Part shown: piece after piece, positions 32,001-36,884 of the stretch | Position numbering within the stretch: position 1 is the first letter of the stretch | Layout: the number at the start of each line of letters is the position of its first letter | Assembly (NCBI RefSeq): GCF_029784135.1 | Contig: NC_073744.1 | Span: forward strand, 14,984,929 to 15,048,928 | Length of the DNA: 64,000 nt | Direction: 5' to 3' | Source of the DNA: Toxorhynchites rutilus septentrionalis | Lineage: Eukaryota; Arthropoda; Insecta; Diptera; Culicidae | The notes under the pieces: generated by a model | What the model was told of the DNA's origin: nothing | The model's database searches: none | What the model saw: the letters and a program-made list of their open reading frames with translations, nothing else | Made by a program: the position numbers and the translations under genes

Positions 32001-33873
32001 GAACGCGATGCGAAGCGATTAGTTGGAGCTCATCGCGTGCTATGACATAGTGATCGCTTTAGATCGTGCGTCTTTTTGAAGTTGTAAAATGGAAAGCTCT
32101 AATATCGCGTTTGTTTTAGAAATCATTGCAATAAATATAAAAACATCAAGAGCGGTTGTTCATGATGTTCAATTTATTTTCTTCCATTGTGAAAATATTT
32201 TTGAAAGTCATCTGGCAACCATCACTTGGGTTCACACGCGGCAAAACACTCTACGAACGTTTTCGCCACATTGAAATCCGCATCGCGTACACGTTCACTA
32301 TGTCTTCGGCCATAGTCGATAACGCGGATTGGCCCAATGGTAGTAGACAAGAGTGTATCATGTTTGTGAAACTAAATAACGGGCTATTAGCAAAAACAAA
32401 TATAAAAAATTGTATATGTGAATGGAACGAAAATAGATTCTCACCAAATCGATATCCTCGACATTGAACTTCTCGAAGGGCAACTCCATCAGTGTATTCT
32501 CCCAAAACGCCAGCCGTCTAGGTTCGACATCGAACACTGGGATGTTATCGTTAATATCGTCCAAAATGATGGCCGCGTCACTGCTAACAATGAAATCCCG
32601 GTTGTGACATTTGTAGGCAAAAATCTGCGTACGAAACAAACAGGATTTAATTTTCAAAAATGCATCACACCACCACAGATTCCCCGTACTAACCGTGAAT
32701 TGATAAAACTCATTCTTCTCCGCATCGCGATTGATGGGAGCCACCTTCAGCACACCGTTCTTGCCGGTTTCGTCCGGATCGATTTGGAAATATTTTGCAT
32801 CTGTGCGAGCGCAATCATTCTGTCCTGTTAATCCGCGAAAATCGTTAAAAAAAAGCTACTTACGCGTTTCATTCTGAGTGCGAAGATCATAGCAGACAGG
32901 TTGGTTGAGTCCGGTGTCCCCGTCGATGGCCGTCACAAGCGTTTCGTAGGCTGTTTTCTCCAGAATACGTTGGGTCGTGAAGGGGCGAGTGAAGATCGGT
33001 GAACGACTCTCGACATTCCGTACCTGCACGACAAGGTTCATCGTGAAATTGTGCGTCCGGTTCAGGTCATAAACCGTGGTTGGGAAGTTGAAAAGCGCCT
33101 GCTGAGTATAGTCCAGTGCCTTCAAAACTCTGAACAAGAAAGTAAGAAACATCGTGGATGTTTTGATTATAATAAGCAAACAGTCTGTTTTACCGCAGTC
33201 TAAACTTCTTGTTGTAACTATCCGGTTGTTCCGTTTCTGCCAGTACGAAAAATTGTGATTCCGCTTCCGGAATCACAAACTCCAAGCGATTCGTGTACTT
33301 TCCCTCAATCTCGTTCGGGATGAACCCATCCTTGTGGTTCACAGTGTAGCTACAATTTGACAGAAAGTCTGTCCGGTGTTCCTCCACATCACAGGGCCCC
33401 TCCGAAAACATAACAGGGACATTATCCAGAATGTTGACCAGTTGTATCGGCACGGAAATGGTTTGTTTCACGTCTCCCTCTACCACCAACACCAGCATCG
33501 ACATTCGATGAGCCAACTGCTCGTAATCCAACCGATTGGTTATGGTAATGTACCATTTATCGTCCGTCCGTTCCAGTTGTGCGCCAAGATGTGCAGGCTG
33601 TAAGCGAATCTGAATATCGCTTCCCTGATAGTTCAGTTGAACCATCTTGTACGGATAGTCTATCTCCTCCCACATCGAAATGGGCTGCTCACGAACCACC
33701 GAATCGTACTCACCGACGGTAATTTTCTCCGGAATCATCGAAATGAAGTAGGGCTTCTGCCACTGGCCGGGTGGATTCTGGGCGAAGGTCAGTGTGGCTA
33801 ACAACGCGAGCAGTAGAATGAACTGTTTGGAGGGTGTAAAATAAAATTGAATGGGATATGGATTTTGGAACAT
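6068..33873 (-). CDS. Cadherin-superfamily protein (5' complete, 3' part beyond window)
   Basis: Fourteen exons on the minus strand: 33194-33873, 32864-33129, 32694-32800, 32445-32624, 13831-14478, 13585-13766, 13167-13523, 12390-13111, 7711-7856, 7498-7643, 7263-7390, 7096-7199, 6710-6839, 6068-6175. All have AG/GT borders and all phases agree, giving about 1301 residues without a stop. The protein starts with a signal peptide (hydrophobic core about residues 19-31) and holds about ten cadherin repeats. Their linker motifs include LDDINDN, LDVNNKPP, IDDVNDNPP and LDINDQQP, with LDYE motifs between. Cadherins bind calcium and mediate cell-surface adhesion or act as receptors. Membrane and cytoplasmic parts are not in the window. 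The ortholog is not assigned; an insect non-classical or midgut-type cadherin is possible. The start at 33873 is the first ATG in frame ahead of the signal peptide. An 18-kb intron holds a LINE. Confidence 0.9.
6176..6709. other. Cadherin intron 13
   Basis: Intron of 534 bp between exons 14 and 13. No element or gene recognised; a short open frame at 6500-6685 has no recognisable content. Confidence 0.6.
6710..6839 (-). CDS. Cadherin exon 13
   Basis: Residues 1223-1265: VTVHARDGGNLSAEPVDV and VIAFINMTGEPEF, the end of a repeat and a degenerate linker. Acceptor CGCCAG, donor GTATGC. Confidence 0.88.
7096..7199 (-). CDS. Cadherin exon 12
   Basis: Residues 1188-1222: YFQLNPVDKHHAQLVLAQ, the middle of the same repeat. 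Acceptor TTCGCAG, donor GTGAGT, ends in phase 0. Confidence 0.88.
7263..7390 (-). CDS. Cadherin exon 11
   Basis: Residues 1145-1187: GAHDTDGGDFGVVTFYL, a calcium-binding cadherin motif. Acceptor GACAG, donor GTAAGG, phase 2 in and phase 1 out. Confidence 0.88.
7498..7643 (-). CDS. Cadherin exon 10
   Basis: Residues 1097-1145. It starts ACDRGNEYELI, continuing VEIE as the usual V-x-A-x-D-x-G motif of a cadherin F strand, then VEPVNYMAPVIVFP as a degenerate linker. Acceptor TTTTAG, donor GTAGGA. Confidence 0.85.
7711..7856 (-). CDS. Cadherin exon 9
   Basis: Residues 1048-1096: GTLFKLQPVDEYVSRLEVG and YGSWSVEIE, the second half of a repeat. Acceptor TTTAG, donor GTTTGC. The acceptor lies only 96 bp from the end of an inserted mariner element (7953-9245). 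Confidence 0.85.
7953..9245 (-). mobile_element. ITmD37E mariner-type transposon, copy 1
   Basis: A 1293-bp element with terminal inverted repeats of about 45 bp (core GTGTGTCACATCAAATTGCA), flanked by TA at 7951-7952 and 9246-9247. It carries one transposase frame on the minus strand. It lies in cadherin intron 8, in the same orientation as the gene. It is almost identical to the element at 36885-38183, which has the opposite orientation. The left TIR has one extra base (AAGTGGTGTG against AAGGGTGTG). Confidence 0.93.
8083..9092 (-). pseudogene. ITmD37E transposase, copy 1 (frameshift and stop)
   Basis: A DDE transposase that would cut and paste the element at TA sites. It begins with MSSNEKERRELIL and a paired-like helix-turn-helix, then RSSVRDVANKLNLSSSFVQ, the MDDETY block (first Asp), WPDLASCHYS (second Asp) and RRIEKYW (Glu). 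Counting residues between the second Asp and the Glu gives 37, hence the DD37E class. Against copy 2 this gene has a 7-bp deletion at about 8984, which shifts the frame in the DNA-binding part. It also has a TAG at 8572-8574 where copy 2 has GAG. At the place where copy 2 has a stop (GLL), this copy is open. In Arg-Arg-Ile-Glu the first residue before the Ile differs from copy 2 (Arg-Pro-Ile-Glu). Confidence 0.9.
9451..11418. repeat. Hairpin-ended repeat family, copy A
   Basis: Starts after a T-run with the perfect hairpin GACGTAGAACTACGTC and the constant segment AAGGGTGCCAAATCAGAAAA. It ends with GCGTAGTTCTACTTC and an imperfect hairpin GTCGTGTCTTGGACACAAC, again before a T-run. The same two ends occur in copies B (14650-15528) and C (20463-21494), but the insides differ in length (1.97, 0.88 and 1.03 kb). 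No convincing ORF. Read on the minus strand it ends in a hairpin followed by an A-run, as a retroposed element could. Confidence 0.75.
10575..10705. repeat. Inverted repeat in copy A
   Basis: ATTATCTTTAATGCTCCGCT with AAACTCGTAAACGAA is repeated inverted as TCGTTTACCAATTTAGCGGA GCG. Related pieces recur near 55000-55070 and 59250-59290, so this is a small dispersed foldback module. Confidence 0.55.
11419..12389. other. Remainder of cadherin intron 8, no gene seen
   Basis: T-rich then ordinary AT-rich intron sequence up to the donor of exon 8. The short open frames (11805-12023, 12074-12274) have no recognisable motifs. Confidence 0.5.
12390..13111 (-). CDS. Cadherin exon 8
   Basis: Residues 807-1047, the longest exon (722 bp). 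It covers about two repeats with linkers ITDTNNKFPTF and LDINDQQPVM, plus ILDRDSGTDRF and EATDRDDRNTP calcium motifs. Acceptor AACAG, donor GTAAGC, ends in phase 1. Confidence 0.92.
13167..13523 (-). CDS. Cadherin exon 7
   Basis: Residues 688-807. RLDYEAYETLFLTVRLVD and the near-consensus linker QIDDVNDNPPIF are followed by AIDIDGPEFNKIYYSI. Acceptor CCGTAG, donor GTAAGT, phase 2 in and out. Confidence 0.92.
13585..13766 (-). CDS. Cadherin exon 6
   Basis: Residues 628-688. RIHIAENSEPNTAA begins a new repeat and GTDPDTTADLEFSI follows. Acceptor TTTCAG, donor GTAAGT, ends in phase 2. Confidence 0.9.
13831..14478 (-). CDS. Cadherin exon 5
   Basis: Residues 412-627, phase 0 on both sides, acceptor CTGCAG and donor GTGAGT. 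Nearly two repeats: KLDYELPE, the linker ELLNWNDEVPAF and the linker VLDVNNKPPSI. Confidence 0.92.
14650..15528. repeat. Hairpin-ended repeat family, copy B
   Basis: Starts GACGTAGGATTACGTC after a T-run, followed by the constant AAGGGTGCCAAATCAG segment. It ends GTTGTCCTACGTCC, then GTCGTGTCTCGGATACAAC. Located in the 18-kb cadherin intron. Confidence 0.75.
15555..15752. repeat. MITE-like element with inverted ends
   Basis: About 198 bp. The left end GGACCTGATCCCGAACGTCA is matched inverted by the right end with GGGTCTGCTCACGAACGCCC; both ends also share TTTCACGGTGAAA-CGAAAT. Non-coding. The element at 54602-55102 has similar but not identical ends. Confidence 0.6.
16487..16605 (+). mobile_element. 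Truncated LINE 3' end fragment
   Basis: TCAACCGCGAGTAATGGGTT through ATAGTTAAGAATTTGGCTGC to TTATGTAACCGA matches, with many differences, the 3' untranslated part of the intact LINE (about 31800-31925). It is an old, 5'-truncated relative in the same orientation. Confidence 0.65.
18080..18480. repeat. Tandem subrepeats of about 165-175 bp
   Basis: The motif ACTTTTCTYAGACYCTTTTC with the following AAATTTTGCTGAAGATAGAT-type segment recurs near 18108, 18282 and 18445, forming about 2.5 head-to-tail units in the right arm of the foldback. Confidence 0.55.
18803..19269 (+). mobile_element. tRNA-derived SINE, copy 1
   Basis: A 467-bp insertion between 12-bp direct repeats AGTCCGTAAAGA (18791-18802 and 19270-19281). 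The head has a pol III-like pattern (TGGTTACGCG; B-box-like GAGTTCAAACTC) and the tail ends AATAAATAAATGGGATAAAA. It shares its body with 34550-35008. It interrupts the right arm of the foldback. Confidence 0.75.
19293..19366. repeat. Twice-repeated palindromic segment
   Basis: ACGAGAAATCTCGTGAGCGG TCCGCAA occurs twice in a row about 46 bp apart; ACGAGAAATCTCGT is itself a palindrome. It lies at the right end of the foldback. Confidence 0.6.
19373..19868. other. Cadherin intron 4 segment, no gene seen
   Basis: No ORF, repeat end or known motif recognised between the foldback and the Tc1 relic. Confidence 0.4.
19869..20204 (-). pseudogene. Tc1-like transposase N-terminal relic
   Basis: The minus-strand frame reads VQGSQREIAEYLGRFKTFV, the first helix-turn-helix of Tc1 transposases (known pattern SQREIAKRLGISKTTV). 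DDSVIKRASKKYPFKASKKL and NLAISTT follow, matching the second DNA-binding half. The catalytic domain is absent and the frame runs into unrelated sequence at about 19960. Such a fragment might still bind ends of related elements if expressed, but nothing shows that it is. Confidence 0.7.
20463..21494. repeat. Hairpin-ended repeat family, copy C
   Basis: Starts GACGTAGAACTACGTC and ends GCGTAGTTCTACGTC, then GTCGTGTCCTAGATACAAC and CCCTTACAA. It is inserted in a T-run within the terminal repeat of a Tc1-like relic: the left flank reads GTGGTCTTATTTTTT and the right flank TTTTTGTCCGACACTG. This confirms both borders. Confidence 0.8.
21514..22926. other. Cadherin intron 4 segment with dispersed repeat
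   Basis: No gene recognised. The part at about 21995-22245 (GCCACAAATGGCTGCCACAA to AAAACTCGAGCTAGT) recurs inverted at 40205-40465, so it is a dispersed repeat. Confidence 0.55.
22927..23005. repeat. (AT)n microsatellite
   Basis: An uninterrupted alternating AT run of 79 bp. Confidence 0.97.
23006..23578. other. Probable dispersed repeat, no gene
   Basis: A minus-strand open frame (23183-23470) exists but has no domain I recognise. The segment leads directly into the tandem array and may belong to the same element. Confidence 0.35.
23579..24890 (+). repeat. Tandem array of 140-143-bp units with RTE-like tail
   Basis: The marker TGGCAGCCCCC recurs at about 23719, 23859, 24000, 24142, 24285, 24427, 24570 and 24712, a period of 140-143 bp, after a partial first unit. 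Each unit has a G-rich/C-rich hairpin (CCCCCTTAGAGAGGGGG) and CTTGATTAATTCTCGAGTAA. The array ends with TCGATCGGTTCAGTAGTTTC, CAGACAGACAGACA and TTTTTATATATATAG, the tail style of RTE-type non-LTR elements. Confidence 0.85.
24891..25778. other. Cadherin intron 4 segment, no gene seen
   Basis: No convincing coding or repeat features. It ends at the left target duplication of the LINE. Confidence 0.45.
26226..27872 (+). CDS. LINE ORF1 (gag-like RNA-binding protein)
   Basis: 548 residues from ATG at 26226. The N-terminal third is rich in Pro/Ala with a repetitive P-L-A-P section (about residues 60-110). A middle domain (residues about 135-290) looks like the RRM-type fold of I/Jockey-group ORF1 proteins. 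It is followed by three CCHC zinc knuckles at about residues 299-352: CNKCKSVGHTSDYC, CATCREQHVGESC and CPYCGGSPHALSAC. Such proteins coat the element RNA and help form the particle that re-enters the nucleus. The C-terminal part is low complexity. It overlaps the next ORF within ATGTCTAA. No lesion is visible. Confidence 0.88.
   Translation: MAECGEPVDMEIESTVCPSTSTGGGKSLKRVPPSEEVFSGEELTHLNKPPSRKFANLSSSPPQSPAPVPPLAPVLALPLAPTPVLAPPHAPAPAELPITPPNPAVSASAQQSTPLSSPVVSPPRVKVYPENATGTGPWVVFFRPKPKGKSLNVIQIMKDLTKNYSSVVEISKVRPNKLRVVVADRKQANAIVVDKRFILEYRAYVPCHNVEIAGVITETGLTCEFIKKGNGKFKKLPSMEVEILDCRQLGKVSQEGGETKFTPSDSFRVTFAGSALPDYVMVDKLRLPVRLFVPKPMTCNKCKSVGHTSDYCANKERCATCREQHVGESCSATEHKCPYCGGSPHALSACETYKSRWEKQKRSLKERSKRTFAEILKGASPLTQQQQQPISTHNTFSSLPVDEMEADTASGDTPFISKGNPRRKNVTTPKVQEQVPPVIPPVSLPKKSSAADKQNQVPPGFRGNSSPSNDPALEGTSKTPTVPIFSSSSTSQSGFIKLSDLLDQIFKCFNVSDSIRTIVISMLPVLKTILQQLMQTWPLLAMIISLDV
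27865..31548 (+). CDS. LINE ORF2 (endonuclease, reverse transcriptase, RNase H)
   Basis: 1227 residues from ATG at 27865. An apurinic-type endonuclease comes first: LQWNCRS, LSETWL, GDFNSHGTAWG and SDHLPI (residues about 10-225). The RT follows (about 480-760) with FNSYRPIAMLS, DIKGAFDSV, GLPQGSCLSPLL and a catalytic LADDG box; most relatives have Y/F before ADD. The RNase H (about 945-1070) shows all four acidic positions: FTDGS, AELAAIHWAL, VTDSLSS and NERADSLAK. A C-terminal CGCGHGYHDIEHVVWSC knuckle closes the protein. It nicks target DNA and primes reverse transcription there. No stop or frameshift is visible, so the enzyme may be active; this is inference. The ATG at 27865 sits inside the ORF1 stop region. 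Confidence 0.93.
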   Translation: MSNLNREVGDITVLQWNCRSLIPKLDTFKFLIHKFNCDVFALSETWLSSRDDLSFHDFNIIRLDRDDRYGGVLLGINKCHSFFRIDLPPIGGIEAVACHANIRGKDLCIVSLYWPPRAAVSRKQLVDMCSLLPEPRLILGDFNSHGTAWGEQYDDYRSSLIYDLCNSFNMTVLNTGETTRVPKPPANPSALDLSLCSNSLSLDCKWNVIQDPNGSDHLPIKISITIGSNSSESINMAYDLTRHIDWKKYADAIALAINSRDGLPPLEEYNFLSRLIYDSAVRAQTKPIPGSTISRRPPNLWWDSQCYKLYIEKSNAFKAFRKRGTPENFQTYLALENQFKNLIKGKKRAYWRNFVGGLSRETSMKKLWKVARNMRNRSSTNESEEYSHRWIFNFARKVCPDSAPVQKIVRNIPQDRCDLDYEFSMVEFSLALLSCNNSAPGSDRIKFNLLKNLPDVAKHRLLNLFNRFLEHNIVPDDWRQVRVLAIQKPGKPASDFNSYRPIAMLSCIRKLLEKMILFRLDRWVETNGLLSDTQYGFRRGKGTNDCLALLSSEIQMAYAEKKQMASVFLDIKGAFDSVSIEVLSDKLHSRGLPPLLNNMLYNLLCEKHLNFSHGDSTVSRVSYMGLPQGSCLSPLLYNFYVSDIDNCLTQNCSLRQLADDGVVSVVGSNESDLQGPLQDTLNNFSTWAIGLGIEFSTEKTEMVVFSRKHRPAKPKLQLLGKPITHAMSFKYLGVWFDSKCTWGAHIRYLSKKCQQRINFLRTITGTWWGAHPEDLIMLYRTTILSVMEYGSFCFQSAAKTHLIKLERIQYLCLRIALGCMPSTHTMSLEVLAGVLPLKDRFNLLSLRFLIRCKIMNPLLIGNFEQLIELNFHSGFMSSYHEFVSMQVDPSSYIPNRVCFPDYINSSVHFDLSMKQDIHGIPDYHRSGIVPTIFEAKYGRVNCDNMYFTDGSSMNESTGFGVFNNFFSTSHSLQNPCSVYIAELAAIHWALDSVASRPVEHYYIVTDSLSSVEAIRSVRPEKHSPYFLERIREILSALSRRCYVITFVWVPSHCSIPGNERADSLAKVGAIEGEIYQRQITFNEFYSLVRKNTIVNWQRKWNEDELGRWLHSIIPKVSLNPWFKSLDLSRDFIRTFSRLMSNHCSLDALLFRFNLADSNLCGCGHGYHDIEHVVWSCELYLVARSNLENSLRAGGKQSNVPVRDVLARLDLDYMSQIYVFLKAIDLRV
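31690..31737 (+). repeat. GAATGT hexamer repeat in LINE 3' UTR
   Basis: About seven head-to-tail copies of GAATGT/GAGTGT-type hexamers downstream of ORF2. Confidence 0.85.
31986..32311. repeat. MITE-like element next to the LINE
   Basis: The left end GGCCGAGGACATAGTGAACG CGATGCG is matched inverted by the right end (GCATCGCGTACACG then TTCACTATGTCTTCGGCC), about 326 bp in all, non-coding. The LINE target duplication ends 1-2 bp before it. Confidence 0.7.
32445..32624 (-). CDS. Cadherin exon 4
   Basis: Residues 352-411. It carries the complete linker ILDDINDNIPVF and ends at EDIDL with donor GTGAGA, phase 0. The next exon lies 18 kb away and continues smoothly (GIHATYDLSL). Confidence 0.9.
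32694..32800 (-). CDS. Cadherin exon 3
   Basis: Residues 316-351. YFQIDPDETGKNGVLKV is a classic mid-repeat cadherin motif. Acceptor ACAG, donor GTTAGT, ends in phase 0. Confidence 0.9.
32864..33129 (-). CDS. Cadherin exon 2
   Basis: Residues 227-315, between acceptor TTCAG and donor GTAAGT, phase 2 in and phase 1 out. Reads VLKALDYTQQ, VRNVESRSPIF and AIDGDTGLNQP, typical of a repeat boundary and the calcium-binding start of the next repeat. Confidence 0.9.
33194..33873 (-). CDS. Cadherin exon 1 (signal peptide, first repeats)
   Basis: Residues 1-227. MFQNPYPIQF is followed by the hydrophobic stretch FILLLALLATLTFA and a likely cleavage before NPPGQ. It contains RLDYEQLAH and the linker LVNILDNVPV. 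It ends in phase 2 at donor GTAAAA. An acceptor-like CAG at 33823-33825 just before FILLL leaves open that the true first exon is further upstream. Confidence 0.8.
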
Positions 33874-34541
33874 TTCGGAATGGGATAGCAATATTTATGA
33901 TACCCTCAAAAATAACAATTATTCACAGCTCACGTCAGACTGCAATTACTACCATCTGTTGCCCCGTGGATATGCGTTATAATAAAGTTTTATATTCTGG
34001 CTCCGAGAAGAGAATATAAAACGGAAAAAGTTGAAAAACCGCTGATGTGACTGCGGGTATAACATTTATGCAATTCCAACTATCCACAATTTGCTGTCGT
34101 TTTATTCTCGTTATCCACTTTCGTAGCGCTGTCAACCAAAAGCGTATACAATTTAGCCGGAAAATAGGGAATCCGCAGTGGGATTCGGAAGAATAGCTGA
34201 GTTGGGAAGGATTCCAAAAGGGTTATTTTCAAATGCGATGCCATACAATAGTGGGCGGACAGAAACCCCTCTCAAAAAAAACTACAGTTCGTCATAAATT
34301 CGTACGCTGCGCTGTTTGAGTGGCATTCTCGATATTGTGAGGCAACCTGATGATGTGTGATGACGCATTACTAATGTCCAGCTCCAATCGGCCTTGTAAT
34401 CAGCAAATTGCACATCAATCGGCAATGATAGCCTCTGGATGGAGACGGACAACACGAATAGACCATTTGATTCATACACTCATTTTTCCAGCGATGACAG
34501 CGTTGCGATAATACACTCAACGTAACAAGTGGTTGTGGCGG
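33874..34541. other. Upstream region of the cadherin gene
   Basis: Presumed 5' UTR and promoter side. A TATAAA on the minus strand (33993-33988) and an Inr-like GCAGTC near 33940 exist, but their spacing is too wide to call a promoter. No second coding exon was found. Confidence 0.35.
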
Positions 34542-34549
34542 TTGGCATT

Positions 34550-35008
34550 TCATGTCGCTTAGTAAACGATCGATCGTGAGTACAAAACTCAGGGCCCTCA
34601 TTGACCATCTTTGTGTTGTTACAGAATAACTACGTCCACGCAACAATCATCAGCGATGGAGATCGATCGACGATCGAAAGAGATCGATTCATCCATACAA
34701 CTGCTCTGCTCTGCAAGACACATGAGGCTGCTGTTCTATAAATAACTCAACAATGATCTATAAACTGTCTCCGCTGTCCGTTCTAACTGGATGATGGCAG
34801 AACAGAAGGAAAACTCTTACGCCTAAATGGATACTTTGTAAATGTGTACCATATGCATAGAAGGGAATACTCTAATGCCAAAAAAATGGCAACTGTGTAA
34901 TGTGCTAATTATAGATATGATAAACATGTGACATGTACACGATTAAAATTCGGCTCTGTTACAGCTAAAATGCTAATGAGCCTAAAATAAACAAAAGGGA
35001 TAAAAAAA
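34550..35008 (+). mobile_element. tRNA-derived SINE, copy 2 (shorter head)
   Basis: Shares with 18803-19269 the segments GATCGATCGTGAGT, CAGGGCCCTCA, GACCATCTTTGTGTTGTTA and TACAACTGCTCTGCTCTGCA and the tail GGGATAAAAAA. It is flanked by near-identical GTTGGCATT (34541-34549) and GTTGGCGTT (35009-35017). The first tRNA-like part is shorter than in copy 1. Confidence 0.72.
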
Positions 35009-35094
35009 GTTGGCGTTGGTTGCCGATTTCGTTTTCAATGACTACTATGATCTACGATATATAGAGGAACTTTGCGTTCGATAACTTTGAGAAC

Positions 35095-35230
35095 ATATTT
35101 AGGGGCCTCGTGGACAGAAAAAAACATGATTTGAGACTCCTCCCTCCCCCTCCATGGACAAGCGCGGACATTTTCATACCCCTACCCATGTTGTCCACGT
35201 GGACATTTTTCCTCATTTTATTAGAATAAT
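35095..35230. repeat. GTCCACGTGGAC-bearing dispersed repeat, copy 1
   Basis: The order CCTCGTGGACAG, CTCCCTCCCCCTCC, GTGGACATTTTC and GTTGTCCACGTGGACATTTT is repeated at 40047-40170. GTCCACGTGGAC is a perfect 12-bp palindrome. Confidence 0.65.
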
Positions 35231-35708
35231 GTAGGAAATAACATGATTGCGCATAAAATAAATTTTAATTCTATTTAAGTTTATTTTGTTTCAAATATTA
35301 CTAGCTGTACCCCGCCACGCTTTTCTGTGGCACATTGAGGTTTTTTGACAGAGAAATGAGTAGCAAAACCATATTTATTTTAATTTTAATTTTGAAATAC
35401 TTGTAATACTTTGTTTTTCTATTATCTGCGAACTTTTAAAGCCTATCTGGTTTGCCAACACGGAAACGTGCAAAATACAGTTGAACATACGCATCCGAAT
35501 ATAAATTACACAATTCTGAAGACATATCTTGAGCAACGCCAATCGAATAAAAATGAGCGGATTTAAAATCATCATCAGATGCAATTTTAGTTCACGATTT
35601 TTAAACACTTACAAAGAAATGTGTTGCTATCACACATATTCAATATACTCACAAAATTCAATATTCAGTACTAGAAAGTTAATTTACGTTCACAGCTTTG
35701 TTTCAGAA
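35231..35708. other. Intergenic, no gene seen
   Basis: Part of this stretch (35490-35600, with AAAATCATCATCAGATGCAA) resembles 54830-54880 and 57340-57385, a low-grade dispersed repeat. No coding signal. Confidence 0.45.
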
Positions 35709-36724
35709 GTGTGATTATTCAATCTGGATATCTTAAAGCTTCCTGACACGTTGGAAGTAGCAGCAATAATCTTTTATGTGGATTGTATATTGTGTCATTA
35801 TCCATCAGTGCCGAACTTCTCGAGTTTTTGTAACGAACGAAACAATCTTATATACATAGATTTTTTATTTTTAACAATTCAAAAAAAAATCAAGAAAAGA
35901 TAAAGCGTTTTTGGGTTTGCTTTCAAAGCTTCTATAGATTTTGAAAATGTATTCCCAACAACAGTTCAATCAACCTGGTTATTTCGCTTCCATTTGATTC
36001 ATATAAAGTTTCAGTAAAAATATTTACTACAGAGGTATTCTCTATCGAATGAAAAATTCTCCTTTAATTTTGAATTGAGAATATTTCATGAAATAATGAA
36101 CGCACAGCAAATCGATAGTCAAATTTTATACAATGTACATTTGTTGCTTTGACGAATGCATTATTTCATATCAGAGCTATAACGTTTTAAAAATCACTCA
36201 AAACTTTCGATTTCGCATGTGTGATTATTCAATCTGGAAATCTTAAAGCTTCCTGACACGTTGGATGTAGCAGCAATAATCTTTGATGTGGATTGTATAT
36301 TGTGTCATAATCCATCAGTGCCGAACTTCTCGAGTTTTTGTAACGAACGAAACAATACATAGATTTTTTATTTTTAACAATTCAAAAAAAAAAAATCAAG
36401 AAAAGATAAAGCGTTTTTGGGTTTGCTTTCAAAGCTTCTATAGATTTTGAAAATGTATTCCCAACAACAGTTCAATAAACCTGGTTATTTCGCTTCCATT
36501 TGATTCATAGAATGTTTCAGTAAAAATATTTACTACAGAGGTATTCTCTATCGAATGAAAAATTCTCCTTTAATTTTGAATGGAGAATATTTCATGAAAT
36601 AATGAACGCACAGCAAATCGATAGTCAAATTTTATACAATGTACATTTGTTGCTTTGACGAATGCATTATTTCATATCAGAGCTATAACGTTTTAAAAAT
36701 CACTCAAAACTTTCGATGTCGCAT
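35709..36724. repeat. Tandem duplication, two units of about 510 bp
   Basis: Unit 1 at 35709-36218 and unit 2 at 36219-36724 begin with GTGTGATTATTCAATCTGGA and end with CAAAACTTTCGAT(T/G)TCGCAT. They differ at only a few bases and small indels (for example an 8-base loss near 36355 and a longer A-run), so the duplication is recent. Confidence 0.93.
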
Positions 36725-36884
36725 TTTGCTCTTCCATTTTTTGTCGAGTGTAGTTCTTTGCCCACTTCGGAATACGATCGGTCACAGGAATTGTCGGGTC
36801 ATTTACACATTAGATTCACTTTTAGTCGCCAGCGTATAACGAATCCTTTTCCGCAATAGTTCGGGGAATTTTCAGAGTGTACTA

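Noticed and set aside
33874..33891. Cadherin start at 33891
   Set aside because: That codon is TTG; the first in-frame ATG before the signal peptide is at 33873.
33935..33995. TATA box plus initiator for the cadherin gene
   Set aside because: TATAAA and the Inr-like GCAGTC are about 50 bp apart, too far for a normal pair; both could be chance.
36639..36839. 66-residue frame between tandem duplication and mariner
   Set aside because: No motifs; it starts in the duplicated non-coding unit.
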